This document shows, one piece after another, positions 7,744 to 16,483 of a stretch of 57,312 nucleotides of DNA. The stretch covers positions 1 through 57,312 of the forward strand of contig JAOTTS010000014.1 in assembly GCA_029864335.1 (NCBI GenBank), given 5' to 3'. The stretch is from Candidatus Nitrosopumilus sp. (lineage in GTDB: Archaea; Thermoproteota; Nitrososphaeria; Nitrososphaerales; Nitrosopumilaceae). Position 1 is the stretch's first letter; every line of letters begins with the position of its first letter. Made by a program: the position numbers and the translations under genes. The notes beneath the pieces are model-generated. The model was given only the letters and a program-made list of their open reading frames with translations. It was not told where the DNA came from and searched no databases.

Positions 7744-8859
7744 ATGGTAGAAGATTTAAGATTAGATAGTTTAGAGGGCGTAGGTCCTGTAACTACAAGA
7801 AAATTATCCGATGCAGGTGTCCACAACGTCATGGATCTCATCGTCAGAGGCCCTGTAGAAATTGCAGACATAACTGGAATGGAAAAGGACACTGCTGAAA
7901 AAATTGTCAATAAAGCCCGACAACATCTTGTTGATGGTGGATTAATTGCCAGTCATTTTACAAGTGCAACTGAAATTTATAAACATCGACAAAGTATTGG
8001 TAAAATTACAACTGGTACAAACTGTCTTGATACATTATTTGATGGTGGTATTGAGACTCAGGCCTTGACAGAAGTCTATGGTGAATTTGGTTGTGGTAAA
8101 ACACAATTTGCACATACAATGTCTGTGATGGTTCAAAAAACCAAAGAAGAAGGTGGCCTTGAAGGAAGTGTTTTGTACATTGATACTGAAAATACTTTCA
8201 GACCTGAAAGAATTGTATCTATTGCAAAAGCTCATGACATGGATCCAGAAAAAGTTCTAGATAACATCATAGTTGCACGTGCATATAACAGCTCACACCA
8301 AATATTAATTTTAGAAGAAGCCGGTCCGGTAATTGAAGAAAACAATGTTAAACTAATTGTTGCAGATTCTGCAGTTGGATTGTTCCGTGCTGAATATCTT
8401 GGAAGAGGAACATTGTCAGTTAGACAACAAAAACTAAATCACTTTGTTCATTTGCTGTCTAGAATTGCAGAAACATACAACTGTGCTGCAATTGCAACCA
8501 ACCAAGTTATGGCATCACCTGATGTCTTCTTTGGAGATCCAACACGACCAATTGGTGGAAACGTAGTTGCACATACAAGTACCTATAGAATCTACTTTAA
8601 GAAATCAGGTAAGAAACGAATTGCTAGAATGGTGGATAGTCCTCACCACCCTGAAGAGGAAGTAATCTTTGCTCTAGGCGAAGCAGGTGTCATAGATCCT
8701 GAAGACGCTGATAAAAAGATAAAAAAGACTACCAAAAAAGCAACCAAAGCAGCAAAAGAGCCTGAGGTAGAAACTACAATAGAAGCACCTGAGGTAGAGA
8801 CTATTGTGGAATCCACAATAGATGATGAACCAAAAGATTCAGAACCAATTGAAGAGTAA
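7744..8859 (+). CDS. radA: DNA repair and recombination protein RadA
   Basis: Archaeal RecA/Rad51 recombinase that forms filaments on single-stranded DNA and drives strand exchange. N-terminal helix-hairpin-helix domain (LEGVGPVTTRKL, residues 10-21), polymerisation region near HFTSATEIYKHR, Walker A GEFGCGKTQ (113-121), Walker B LIVADS (204-209), L1/L2 loops (LGRGTLSVRQQKLNHF and PTRPIGGNVVAHTSTYRI). The core ends near residue 320 at GEAGVIDPEDA. About 50 extra residues follow: a Lys/Ala-rich stretch, then an acidic tail with PEVET repeated. The tail is not part of the usual fold. Confidence 0.96.
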   Translation: MVEDLRLDSLEGVGPVTTRKLSDAGVHNVMDLIVRGPVEIADITGMEKDTAEKIVNKARQHLVDGGLIASHFTSATEIYKHRQSIGKITTGTNCLDTLFDGGIETQALTEVYGEFGCGKTQFAHTMSVMVQKTKEEGGLEGSVLYIDTENTFRPERIVSIAKAHDMDPEKVLDNIIVARAYNSSHQILILEEAGPVIEENNVKLIVADSAVGLFRAEYLGRGTLSVRQQKLNHFVHLLSRIAETYNCAAIATNQVMASPDVFFGDPTRPIGGNVVAHTSTYRIYFKKSGKKRIARMVDSPHHPEEEVIFALGEAGVIDPEDADKKIKKTTKKATKAAKEPEVETTIEAPEVETIVESTIDDEPKDSEPIEE

Positions 8860-8886
8860 TTCTTCTTTTTTCTCTTCATCTCTTTT
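8859..8886 (+). terminator. T-rich terminator after radA
   Basis: TTCTTCTTTTTTCTC and then CTCTTTTTG follow the radA stop without a hairpin. Such pyrimidine/T runs are the usual archaeal termination signal. Confidence 0.4.
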
Positions 8887-8917
8887 TGAATTTTCTTATT
8901 TTCTACACTATTGATTA

Positions 8918-8927
8918 AATTATAATA
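8918..8927 (+). promoter_or_regulatory. rlmN TATA box
   Basis: AATTATAATA centred about 27 nt before the rlmN ATG; no Shine-Dalgarno site, so a leaderless transcript is likely. Confidence 0.5.
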
Positions 8928-8950
8928 TCATTTGAGACTATCAATACATA

Positions 8951-10006
8951 ATGACAGATCTCTATCGATTACTTCCAGAAGAGATGGAACAATTAGTGAT
9001 TGACATGGGTTATCCAAGATATCGTGCAGATCAAATTCTACTTCCATTATATTACAAATTTCCTAAAGATATTAACGACATACCACAACTCCCAAAAAAA
9101 TTAAGAGAAGATCTGGCTGAAGCTGGATATACAATTGGTTCTGCAAAAGAAACTCATAGAGTTGTAAGTGAGGATGGAGAGACAACTAAACTTTTACTTA
9201 ATCTAAACAATGACAATGCTGTAGAAACAGTTCTGATGCAATATCCTTCATCCAAGATTGGAGGTCATCCACGATCAACAATTTGTGTTTCTACTCAAAT
9301 TGGTTGTGCCATGGGATGTGTATTTTGTGCAACAGGACAGATGGGTTTCAAAACAAATCTTACTGCAGAACATATTGTATCTCAAGTAATTCATTTTGCA
9401 GAAATTTTGGAGAAACGAGGCGAACATGTAACAAATTTGGTATTTATGGGAATGGGTGAGCCAATGGCAAACTATGATGAAATGATTAGGGCCATACGAA
9501 TTTTAACACATGATAGAGGATTTGGACTTGGTCAACGACACATAACAATTTCCACAATAGGTATTGTATCTGGAATCGATAAACTTGCAGAAGAAAATTT
9601 ACAAATTGGTCTTGCCATATCGCTTCATTCCCCAAACAACAAATTAAGAAAAGAACTTGTTCCAACCGCGGGACCAAATTCAGTTGAAGATATTATTGAG
9701 GCTGGTAGACGTTATTTCAAAAAAACTGGAAGACGTGTAACATTTGAATACGCTCTGATGGAAGGAATCAATGACTCTCCTGAAATTGCAGAAGAACTAT
9801 CTGTGCTTTTGAAAGGTAATAGATCTCATGTCAATCTAATTCCAATTAATCCAACTGCAGGGGATTTTAGACGACCATCAAAAAAAAGAGTTCTTGAATT
9901 TGAACGAATTTTATCTGATGCCGGCGTAAATTGTACCATACGAGTGGAAAAAGGAACTGAGATCTCAGCTGCATGTGGGCAACTCAGAACCGATGTTATT
10001 GGCTAA
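8951..10006 (+). CDS. rlmN: RlmN-type 23S rRNA A2503 C2-methyltransferase
   Basis: Radical SAM methylase of adenine 2503 in 23S rRNA; in bacteria it also modifies A37 of some tRNAs. The cluster Cys are C119, C123 and C126 (CAMGCVFC). The methyl-carrying catalytic Cys near the C-terminus is C342 in AACGQLR. Also seen: QYPSS before the barrel, VFMGMGEPMANYDE, TISTIGIVSGI, ISLHSPNN and LIPINPT, all family signatures. 351 aa, full length. RlmN is mainly bacterial, so an archaeal copy suggests old transfer, but base composition does not stand out here. Confidence 0.92.
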   Translation: MTDLYRLLPEEMEQLVIDMGYPRYRADQILLPLYYKFPKDINDIPQLPKKLREDLAEAGYTIGSAKETHRVVSEDGETTKLLLNLNNDNAVETVLMQYPSSKIGGHPRSTICVSTQIGCAMGCVFCATGQMGFKTNLTAEHIVSQVIHFAEILEKRGEHVTNLVFMGMGEPMANYDEMIRAIRILTHDRGFGLGQRHITISTIGIVSGIDKLAEENLQIGLAISLHSPNNKLRKELVPTAGPNSVEDIIEAGRRYFKKTGRRVTFEYALMEGINDSPEIAEELSVLLKGNRSHVNLIPINPTAGDFRRPSKKRVLEFERILSDAGVNCTIRVEKGTEISAACGQLRTDVIG

Positions 10007-10030
10007 TTTTCACTAAATTTTGTTCTAAGT

Positions 10031-10039
10031 CTTAAAATA
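10031..10039 (+). promoter_or_regulatory. TATA box of the eL21 operon
   Basis: CTTAAAATA about 27 nt before ATG 10064. This spacing favours 10064 over an upstream start as the eL21 start. Confidence 0.5.
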
Positions 10040-10063
10040 GGGCTTTTGGAGATTTTACACTTA

Positions 10064-10363
10064 ATGGCAACTAAGAAATCTCATGGTCGTTCACATGGAT
10101 TTAAACACAAATCCAGATCTGTTATGAAGAAAAAGTCTCCTAGAGGAGTCTCATTCTTGTTACGTGAATACCAAGAAGGTCAACAAGCACTTGTCATTAT
10201 TGATCCTAGACAGCACAAAGGATTGCCACACAGAAGATACCACGGCAAAGTAGGTGTCATTACAAATGTTGGCAGACGTGCAATCACACTTGATGTGAAA
10301 TTAGGTGATAAATCGAAAACCTTAATCACTAGATTGGATCACATAAAACCATTCGGTGTATAA
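10064..10363 (+). CDS. rpl21e: 50S ribosomal protein eL21
   Basis: 99 aa beginning MATKKSHGRSHGFKHKSRS. The motif DPRQHKGLPHRRYHGKVG in the second half is diagnostic of eL21. An in-frame start 18 nt upstream would add MEILHL, which is not family-like, and the TATA distance supports ATG 10064. First gene of the conserved archaeal cluster with rpoF, DUF655 and ksgA; one base separates its stop from the rpoF ATG. Confidence 0.95.
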   Translation: MATKKSHGRSHGFKHKSRSVMKKKSPRGVSFLLREYQEGQQALVIIDPRQHKGLPHRRYHGKVGVITNVGRRAITLDVKLGDKSKTLITRLDHIKPFGV

Positions 10364-10364
10364 T

Positions 10365-10691
10365 ATGGAAGAAGTACAAAAGAAACAAGCAATTTCACTT
10401 TCAGAAGTTAAAGAAATCTTAGGTAAAGTTGATCCTGAAGATATGGACCAAATCCAACGATGGACCTATGATTATGTTTCAAAATTTGCATCAATTGAAT
10501 CAAAAGATGCAAAAGAAATGAAAAAACAACTCATCAAAGAATGTGAATTAACAGAAGACGAAGCTGTTGAAATTGTTAACATTAGACCTACAAGTTTAGC
10601 TGAACTACGTTCATTTACATTCGGTTGGAAAAAACTAATTCTTGCTGAAACTCTAGAAAAAATGCTCAAGATAATCAAGGGGCAATCATAA
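10365..10691 (+). CDS. rpoF: DNA-directed RNA polymerase subunit F (Rpb4-like)
   Basis: 108 aa, mostly helical. With RpoE it forms the stalk of archaeal RNA polymerase. The HRDC-like C-terminal half contains the family motif EAVEIVNIRPTSLAEL. I start it at ATG 10365 (MEEVQKKQ), immediately after the eL21 stop, rather than at the GTG at 10356. The eL21-rpoF-DUF655 order is a known archaeal neighbourhood and supports the call. Confidence 0.93.
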   Translation: MEEVQKKQAISLSEVKEILGKVDPEDMDQIQRWTYDYVSKFASIESKDAKEMKKQLIKECELTEDEAVEIVNIRPTSLAELRSFTFGWKKLILAETLEKMLKIIKGQS

Positions 10692-10711
10692 GTTTTTCGG
10701 AGAATTTTATT

Positions 10712-11278
10712 TTGTATAGGGCACAATCCTCACCTAGAAAATATGAGGAACATGCATATGTTCTTGATTTTAATTCTAGAGGGAAATCATCAACAGTACG
10801 AGGACGAGAAGGAATTATTGTTACTGCAATCGGAGAAGATCGTCTTACTCTTTTAGAAGTTCTTGGAATTCCAAATTCTACATTTGAAATAGGTGAAAAA
10901 ATCTACATCGGAAAAGATGGAAGAACCAAAGTTCTATCTGTTTTAGGAAAAATGGAATATGAAAAAATCTCGTCATCTGCACAAAGTGAATTACCAACGA
11001 TTGTGGAAAACATTGTAACTAATAATGAATCCAAATTTGTAGAATACCTAAACAAAGCACAACCATTAACACCACGAATTCATGCCCTTGAATTAATTCC
11101 TGGAATTGGAAAGACCTACATGAAAACAATGCTAGAAGAACGAGAAAAGAAAAAGTTTGAAAGTTATGCTGATTTACAAGAAAGAGTTGGATTCAAAGAA
11201 CCAATTAAACACATTTCAGAACGAATCATGGATGAAATCACTGGTGAAAGCAGAATGAATCTCTTTGTTAAGAGATGA
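10712..11278 (+). CDS. DUF655 family nucleic-acid-binding protein
   Basis: 188 aa. N-terminal beta-rich part begins YRAQSSPRKYEEHAYVLDF; the C-terminal part has a helix-hairpin-helix (ALELIPGIGKTYMKTMLEER). The family is a fixed neighbour of eL21, rpoF and ksgA in archaea and is thought to bind RNA or DNA; its biochemical role is not settled. TTG start preceded by GGAG about ten bases upstream. Overlaps ksgA by four bases, so the two are translationally linked. Confidence 0.88.
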   Translation: MYRAQSSPRKYEEHAYVLDFNSRGKSSTVRGREGIIVTAIGEDRLTLLEVLGIPNSTFEIGEKIYIGKDGRTKVLSVLGKMEYEKISSSAQSELPTIVENIVTNNESKFVEYLNKAQPLTPRIHALELIPGIGKTYMKTMLEEREKKKFESYADLQERVGFKEPIKHISERIMDEITGESRMNLFVKR

Positions 11279-11982
11279 TAAAACGAAAACGATTAGGACA
11301 ACACTTTCTCAACTCAAATTCAATAGCAAAATCCATTGTTTCTGAGGCTAAAATTACAAAAAATGATGTTGTTTTTGAATTGGGAACCGGATTGGGTATC
11401 CTAACTCCATTGCTATGTGAGAAAGCAAACAAGGTAATCTCAGTTGATGTAGATGAGCAGCTAATTGAAAAGGTAAAATCCTCATTCTCAAACATTGATA
11501 ATTTAATTTTAAAATCAGGTGATGGTTTTAAGATAAAAGATTCCTTTTCGATTTTTGTCTCAAATCTTCCATATTCTAAGAGTAAAGAAACAATAGAATG
11601 GCTTGCCAAATCTTCTTTCTCACATGGAGTGATAATGGTTCAAAAAGAATTTGCCGAGAAATTACTTGCAAAATCCTCAAAAAAACGTAGAGCCATAAGT
11701 GTGATATCTGATCATGCATTTGAAATTAAGATTCTCTCTAATGTGGGAAAAAACAATTTTTCACCTCCTCCAAAAATTGACTCTGTGATTTTAAAAATAG
11801 TAAAAAAAAATATCATGAACAAAAATCTAATCCAAACAATCAACAAAATTTTTTCATATAGAAGGAAAACTGTCACAAATATTTTAAAACAATTCAACAA
11901 AGAAAGTCTAATAGATAAAAGAGTGGATGATCTTTCTGGAGATGAAATAATTAATCTTGCAAACCAAATTCTTGAAAAATGA
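11275..11982 (+). CDS. ksgA: 16S rRNA dimethyladenosine transferase (KsgA/Dim1)
   Basis: Dimethylates the two adjacent adenines in helix 45 of 16S rRNA during 30S assembly. GQHFL at residues 8-12, SAM loop FELGTGLGIL (34-43), acidic SVDVDEQL (56-63), and catalytic NLPY (97-100). The C-terminal helical domain is short (235 aa against about 270 usual), with SYRRKT near the end. ATG overlaps the previous stop. Confidence 0.93.
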   Translation: MIKRKRLGQHFLNSNSIAKSIVSEAKITKNDVVFELGTGLGILTPLLCEKANKVISVDVDEQLIEKVKSSFSNIDNLILKSGDGFKIKDSFSIFVSNLPYSKSKETIEWLAKSSFSHGVIMVQKEFAEKLLAKSSKKRRAISVISDHAFEIKILSNVGKNNFSPPPKIDSVILKIVKKNIMNKNLIQTINKIFSYRRKTVTNILKQFNKESLIDKRVDDLSGDEIINLANQILEK

Positions 11983-12502
11983 AGAGTACCCTCCTTCTGA
12001 GGATACTTTTTTCATAGTGACTAATATTGAAAATGAAAAAGGAAATTTTGCCTTAGATATTGGAAGTGGTTCTGGATATCTGACAAAATTACTTTCTGAG
12101 AATTTTACTTTTGTAGTTGGAACTGACATTAATTATGAAGTCTTAAAAGATCAAACTTACAAAACAAAAAACCTTGTTTGCTGTAGTGGCTCTGATGCAT
12201 TAAAAATAAAATTTGATTTTATTGTATGTAATCTCCCTTATCTTGCAACTGATGAAATATTGGATATGGCAACAGATGGTGGAGCAGAGGGATTTGATAT
12301 TCCAAAAAAAATCTTTGATTCTGTAATTAACAATATTGCAAAAAATGGGAAATTTGTATTTGTGACTTCTTCGTTATCAAACTATCCAAAATTAATCGAT
12401 TATGTTCAGAAATTGGGATTGAAAACACGAATTATGGCAAAAAAGAAACTTTTCTTTGAGGAATTAATTCTAGTAGAGGCTACAAACCAACTATTTCCTT
12501 AG
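11957..12502 (+). CDS. HemK2/Mtq2-like methyltransferase
   Basis: Class I SAM methyltransferase, 181 aa. YPPSEDTFFI near the N-terminus and DIGSGSGYLT (34-43) are typical of the archaeal HemK2 group. The catalytic (N/D)PPY appears as NLPY (92-95). Characterised archaeal and eukaryotic relatives work with Trm112 and methylate the Gln of the GGQ motif in release factor 1, and other targets. Starts at TTG 11957 or, with a more usual short leader, TTG 11972, inside the ksgA 3' end. Overlaps the convergent dehydrogenase by 12 bp. Confidence 0.85.
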   Translation: MQTKFLKNEEYPPSEDTFFIVTNIENEKGNFALDIGSGSGYLTKLLSENFTFVVGTDINYEVLKDQTYKTKNLVCCSGSDALKIKFDFIVCNLPYLATDEILDMATDGGAEGFDIPKKIFDSVINNIAKNGKFVFVTSSLSNYPKLIDYVQKLGLKTRIMAKKKLFFEELILVEATNQLFP

Positions 12503-13522
12503 TTTTTCTTTTGCATATGTGGTAATTGCATCTGTCATTTGTGTAGTTGATGCATTACCCCCGATGTCCCAAGTTACTGTTTTTCCCTCATTAATCACTT
12601 GATAAGTTGCATCAAAGATTGCATCCCTGATTTCTTTTTCACCCAGATATTCTGCCATCCAAGCTCCTGATAGAATAGTTGCAGTGGGATTTACTTTATT
12701 TTGTCCTGCAAATTGTGGAGCACTTCCATGTGCTGCTTCAAACATTGCAAAATTATCTCCCATGTTTGCAGAATAAATTAATCCAATAGATCCTACTAAT
12801 CCTGAAGCTAATTCTGAAATAATATCCATAAACAAATTAGTACTTACAAGAACTGCTCCGTTAAACTGTTCTGGAGCTACCACCATTTGCTGCGCCATAT
12901 TATCAATGTAAATCTCTGATAACTCTACATCTGTTCCTTCAACTGCATTTTGGGCAGAACTCCAAAAAATTCCGTCTGTCTCTTTTAGAATATTTCTTTT
13001 AGTAATTGCAACCATTTTTTTCATATTGTATTGTTTTGCCCATTTCATTGCAGAATTTAGAAATCTGTCACAACCCTGTCTTGTAATTTTTCTAATTGCA
13101 ATTGCTGCATCATCTGTAATTTTTACTTCAACACCAGTGTACAACCCTTCAGTTGCTTCTCTAAAACATACACAGTCTAATTTTCTGTTTGGAGTTAACC
13201 TATCATAAGTTTTAGTTGGTCTAATGTTGGAATATAATTCAAATTTTTGACGCAGAGTGACTGCTACACTTCTTGGGGCTCCAGGAACTGGAATTGTTGT
13301 AGTTGGTCCCTTAAAACATGCATCAGATTCTTCTAAAATCCTAATTGTCTCATCAGGAATGTACGATTTGTCTTTTCTTCCATTTTTATCCCACTGCTCA
13401 GAGCCTGCCTCACAGAGGATAATCTCTGATTGGATATTGCATTCTTTCAAAACTTTGAGCATTGACTCTACTACTTCAGGGCCAATACCGTCTCCTTTCA
13501 TTACTGCTGCTTTTTTACTCAA
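12491..13522 (-). CDS. isocitrate/isopropylmalate dehydrogenase family (probably isocitrate DH)
   Basis: 343 aa beta-decarboxylating dehydrogenase. Seen: MKGDGIGPEVV (8-18), substrate loop SVAVTLRQKFELYSNIRPTK, FREATEGLYTGVE, KRNILKETDGIFW, IDNMAQQMV, TNLFMDIISE, EAAHGSAP and NPTATILSGAWM. Short-form length is like homoisocitrate/isopropylmalate and NAD-isocitrate enzymes. Ammonia-oxidising archaea use an isocitrate dehydrogenase to make 2-oxoglutarate, so that is my preferred reading; cofactor and exact substrate cannot be fixed by eye. A TATA-like GAATTAAATAATA lies about 27 nt upstream on the minus strand. Confidence 0.85.
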   Translation of the reverse strand: MSKKAAVMKGDGIGPEVVESMLKVLKECNIQSEIILCEAGSEQWDKNGRKDKSYIPDETIRILEESDACFKGPTTTIPVPGAPRSVAVTLRQKFELYSNIRPTKTYDRLTPNRKLDCVCFREATEGLYTGVEVKITDDAAIAIRKITRQGCDRFLNSAMKWAKQYNMKKMVAITKRNILKETDGIFWSSAQNAVEGTDVELSEIYIDNMAQQMVVAPEQFNGAVLVSTNLFMDIISELASGLVGSIGLIYSANMGDNFAMFEAAHGSAPQFAGQNKVNPTATILSGAWMAEYLGEKEIRDAIFDATYQVINEGKTVTWDIGGNASTTQMTDAITTYAKEKLRK

Positions 13523-13633
13523 AACTGAATGATTTTGAGGAGTTTATTATTTAATTCTACCTTGCATTTGAATTATCCTCTACATATTTTCTATAGAGAT
13601 GATTTAATATCTAATTTATCAAAGTACTCTCAA

Positions 13634-14379
13634 ATGCAGATGTTCAAATCTCTGATCTACATGTTGACTCTCAATTTTTACAAGACAAATTTGATATTCT
13701 AGTTGCTGAGGTAAATGAACTAAATCCTGAAGTGATTGTAATTACTGGTGATTTGACAAATGAAGGATTGATGAAAGAATATGAACAATGCAAATCTATG
13801 TTAGAAAAATTCAATACAAAAAAAATTATTACAATTAGTGGAAATCATGATTATAGAAATAAGGGTTATCTCTTATTCAAAAAATTCTTTCCTTTTGAAT
13901 CTGTAAATGAATTAGATGACGATGTTGTTTTAGTTACAGTTGGAACTGCTAGACCTGACAGAAATGAAGGTGAAGTAGGTTACAGACAAAATTTGTGGTT
14001 GGAGAGAACTATGAAAAAATACAAAGATAAAGTAAAGATTGTTGCAATGCATCATCATTTAATTGCAATTCCTGACACTGGCTCTGATCAACGAACTGTT
14101 GTTGATGCAGGAGATGTGCTACGAACTATTTTGGATACAAAAGTTGACGTAGTTTTATGTGGACACAAACATAGACCATGGGCTTGGAATTTTAGAACTT
14201 TGACTGTAGTAAATGCTGGAACTGCCACATCTGAGCGTGTTCGTGGTTTCTTTGAAAACACCTACAACATTCTGACTATCACTGACAAAAAAGTTCACGT
14301 GGATCTAAAAATAGTAGGTGGAAAAAGACTACCAATTGACGAAATCGTGAATAATTATGGCCAATTTACCGACGAGTGA
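13634..14379 (+). CDS. calcineurin-like metallophosphoesterase, start region frameshifted
   Basis: Cyclic-nucleotide phosphodiesterase-like (Icc) fold. The in-frame ORF from GTG 13732 starts at VIVITGDLT and lacks the first metal motif. Upstream, the same frame reads VQISDLHVDSQFLQDKF, which holds the missing DxH, but has no start codon before a stop. The best ATG (13634, about 30 nt after TATA-like ATTTAATATC) is one base out of frame: ATGCAGATGTTC would become MQIVQISDLH if one T were added after 13641. The other metal motifs are intact: GDLT, GNHD, MHHH and GHKH. Likely a natural or sequencing single-base deletion. Substrate unknown. Confidence 0.75.
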
Positions 14380-14413
14380 ATTTATTTACAGAAATCATCA
14401 TAACTTCTAGGAA

Positions 14414-14653
14414 TTACCTGCGTGTCATTTTACGACCCAAAAATGCAATAATCCAACCAATCACTATTAATCCACTTCCAAATACAATGTTCCATTGATA
14501 ATATTTTACGTACTCCTCTTCAAATCTAGGATCCTCTAGAAATTGTTCTTGTGGAATGTCAGTAAGATATAGTGCCCAGAATGAAAACCCGACAAACAAT
14601 GCACCTAATGCAAAAAATGCAATCATGATGTATTTTGGAGCTCCACGAATCAC
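14414..14653 (-). CDS. small two-helix membrane protein
   Basis: 79 aa with hydrophobic helices at about residues 8-30 (YIMIAFFALGALFVGFSF) and 55-71 (IVFGSGLIVIGWIIAFLG), joined by an acidic loop rich in Glu and Tyr. Basic C-terminus GRKMTRR suggests it faces the cytoplasm. No known family recognised. Confidence 0.65.
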   Translation of the reverse strand: MIRGAPKYIMIAFFALGALFVGFSFWALYLTDIPQEQFLEDPRFEEEYVKYYQWNIVFGSGLIVIGWIIAFLGRKMTRR

Positions 14654-14715
14654 ACATGCAAATCTGAAATGCTCTATATGGATGATGTCCTTAAATTCTA
14701 AATTAATATTGATAT

Positions 14716-14847
14716 CTAATCTTTTGATTTTTCATATTCTTCGTCTTGTTCATACCCTTCTTTGAGTTCAATCTGATGATCCTCTTCCTTCATTTCATCT
14801 TGTTCTAGTTTTTTCCACTTCTTTGTTTCTTCACTATTTTCAGACAT
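14716..14847 (-). CDS. small highly charged hypothetical protein, 43 aa
   Basis: MSENSEETKKWKKLEQDEMK opens a 43-aa peptide made almost entirely of Glu, Lys, Asp and Gln, ending EEYEKSKD. Probably helical or disordered. It sits upstream of the two-helix membrane protein on the same strand and may be co-transcribed. No function can be proposed. Confidence 0.45.
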   Translation of the reverse strand: MSENSEETKKWKKLEQDEMKEEDHQIELKEGYEQDEEYEKSKD

Positions 14848-15008
14848 GAATTATTCTACATAATATTATATATTAACAGAGTTATAATTCTCAATTTTGA
14901 TATTCTTATTTTAATCCTATTTAGTTTGAATCTAGACTATGATTTCATACCTGATAATTTAATCAAATTTTAAACTAGTTTTAAAATGAAAGAAAGTAGG
15001 TTCAAAAA

Positions 15009-15113
15009 ATGATGAACAAAAAATGTTTTTGTAAATGTGGATGTAAACGAAAAATATGGAATGTTTACTATGATACTTGTATCTTTTGTCTACTCGGGGA
15101 CCACAAAAATTAA
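15009..15113 (+). CDS. cysteine-rich mini-protein, 34 aa
   Basis: MMNKKCFCKCGCKRKIWNVY opens the peptide; a CxxC pair (CIFC) follows. Six Cys in 34 residues suggest a small zinc knuckle. A TATA-like TTTTAAAAT lies 20-28 nt upstream, the usual leaderless spacing, which supports expression. Function unknown. Confidence 0.5.
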   Translation: MMNKKCFCKCGCKRKIWNVYYDTCIFCLLGDHKN

Positions 15114-15240
15114 TTTTTAACATAATTTTAAAGATATTCTATTAAGTCGTTTATAGATGTGATTCGAAGATATTCTGCAAATTCTTTCTGAGAATCAAAA
15201 ACATTTTTAATAAAACAGAAATTCAAATTGATTAAGCAGA

Positions 15241-16407
15241 ATGATTACGGATACAATTTATGAACACCTAAGAGACATACAATCTTTTAAAATAAAATCC
15301 CTAATTTCCAAAGCCACAACAATTGAACCATCAGACATACTTTCAAGTGTTATAGGTAAAATTTTAAAAAATAATGCATATGATGTTTTTTATCATAATG
15401 GGAAATCAACTCTTTCAACTAACATTCGAATACTCCTAAACGCCAAAAACATCACAACAATGAAGGTTGAACCATTCCTTTATTCTATTCCATTTCTAAC
15501 TCCAAATGACTCAATTCAAAAAGCTGCAAATATTATCGCTCATTATAGAATTCGTGAAGTACCCGTAGTTCATAAAAATAAGATTGTAGGTGTAGTTACT
15601 GCAAAACGAATCTTGAAGCTTCTTTCAACTAAAGATAATAGGTGGATTAAAGCCAATTTGATCTACACTCAGAATCCCATAACGATCTCTTCGGAGGAAT
15701 CACTCAGTAATGCGAGGAGAATTATGACTTCAAAAAAATTGGATCATTTGCCTGTGATGAACAAAGGAAAAATCAAACAAGTTCTCACATCAGCACATAT
15801 TCTAGAATATGTCTTACCGCGAGAAAGTCAAGGAAGAAAATCAAGAGGTATGCAGACCCTTCACAAACTAGAATCTACAATTGGAAATATTGGAAGTCCT
15901 CGAATTCCTCAATGTGGTCCTCATGATGATCTCAATAAGATTGCTAGTTCTATGCTAAAAACAGACGCCTCCTGCTGTTTAGTTAATTTTTGGGGCAATC
16001 TTCAAGGAATCATCACCTTTAGAGATATTCTTGAGTTATTAGCATCAAAAATAGAAACACCAATTCCATTATACATAGTTGGATTGCCTGAGGATCAGAA
16101 AAATGTTAATTTGATTAGCAAAAAATTTGAGAATACTCTTAAAAGATTACAAAAAGTGTATTCAGAAATTTACGAAGCTAAAGTTTCAATCAAACAACAA
16201 AGAACTGGAAGTAAAAAAGAAGGAAAGTATGAAGTATCCATAATGATTACAACGCCTCACCATGCTCCTTTAATTCATAATTCAATTGGATTTGATCTAA
16301 GTGAAGTTTTAGAGGAATTAAGCCAAAAATTACTAAAGACATTATCCAAACGTGCTAAAAGACGTTCTAAAACAAGTATTAGAAAAATAGGATTACCTAT
16401 ATTCTAG
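15241..16407 (+). CDS. four-CBS-domain protein with HPF-like C-terminus
   Basis: 388 aa. Two CBS pairs: the first about residues 12-130 (VPVVHKNKIVGVVTAKRIL), the second about 135-265 (LPVMNKGKIKQVL, NLQGIITFRDIL). CBS pairs bind adenosyl ligands and sense energy state. Residues about 275-388 are different: IPLYIVGLPEDQKN, then SIKQQRTGSKKEGKYEVSI and GFDLSEVLEELSQKLLKTL with a basic end. This beta-alpha pattern resembles S30AE/HPF ribosome-hibernation domains. Together with two universal stress proteins just downstream, a role in energy-stress control of ribosomes is plausible but inferred. Confidence 0.75.
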   Translation: MITDTIYEHLRDIQSFKIKSLISKATTIEPSDILSSVIGKILKNNAYDVFYHNGKSTLSTNIRILLNAKNITTMKVEPFLYSIPFLTPNDSIQKAANIIAHYRIREVPVVHKNKIVGVVTAKRILKLLSTKDNRWIKANLIYTQNPITISSEESLSNARRIMTSKKLDHLPVMNKGKIKQVLTSAHILEYVLPRESQGRKSRGMQTLHKLESTIGNIGSPRIPQCGPHDDLNKIASSMLKTDASCCLVNFWGNLQGIITFRDILELLASKIETPIPLYIVGLPEDQKNVNLISKKFENTLKRLQKVYSEIYEAKVSIKQQRTGSKKEGKYEVSIMITTPHHAPLIHNSIGFDLSEVLEELSQKLLKTLSKRAKRRSKTSIRKIGLPIF

Positions 16408-16483
16408 TTATGAATGGTAGTAAATCCATAAAGAAAAGACAACGATTGGAATTAATAGTAAGCAAATTTAATTTGTAATCATA

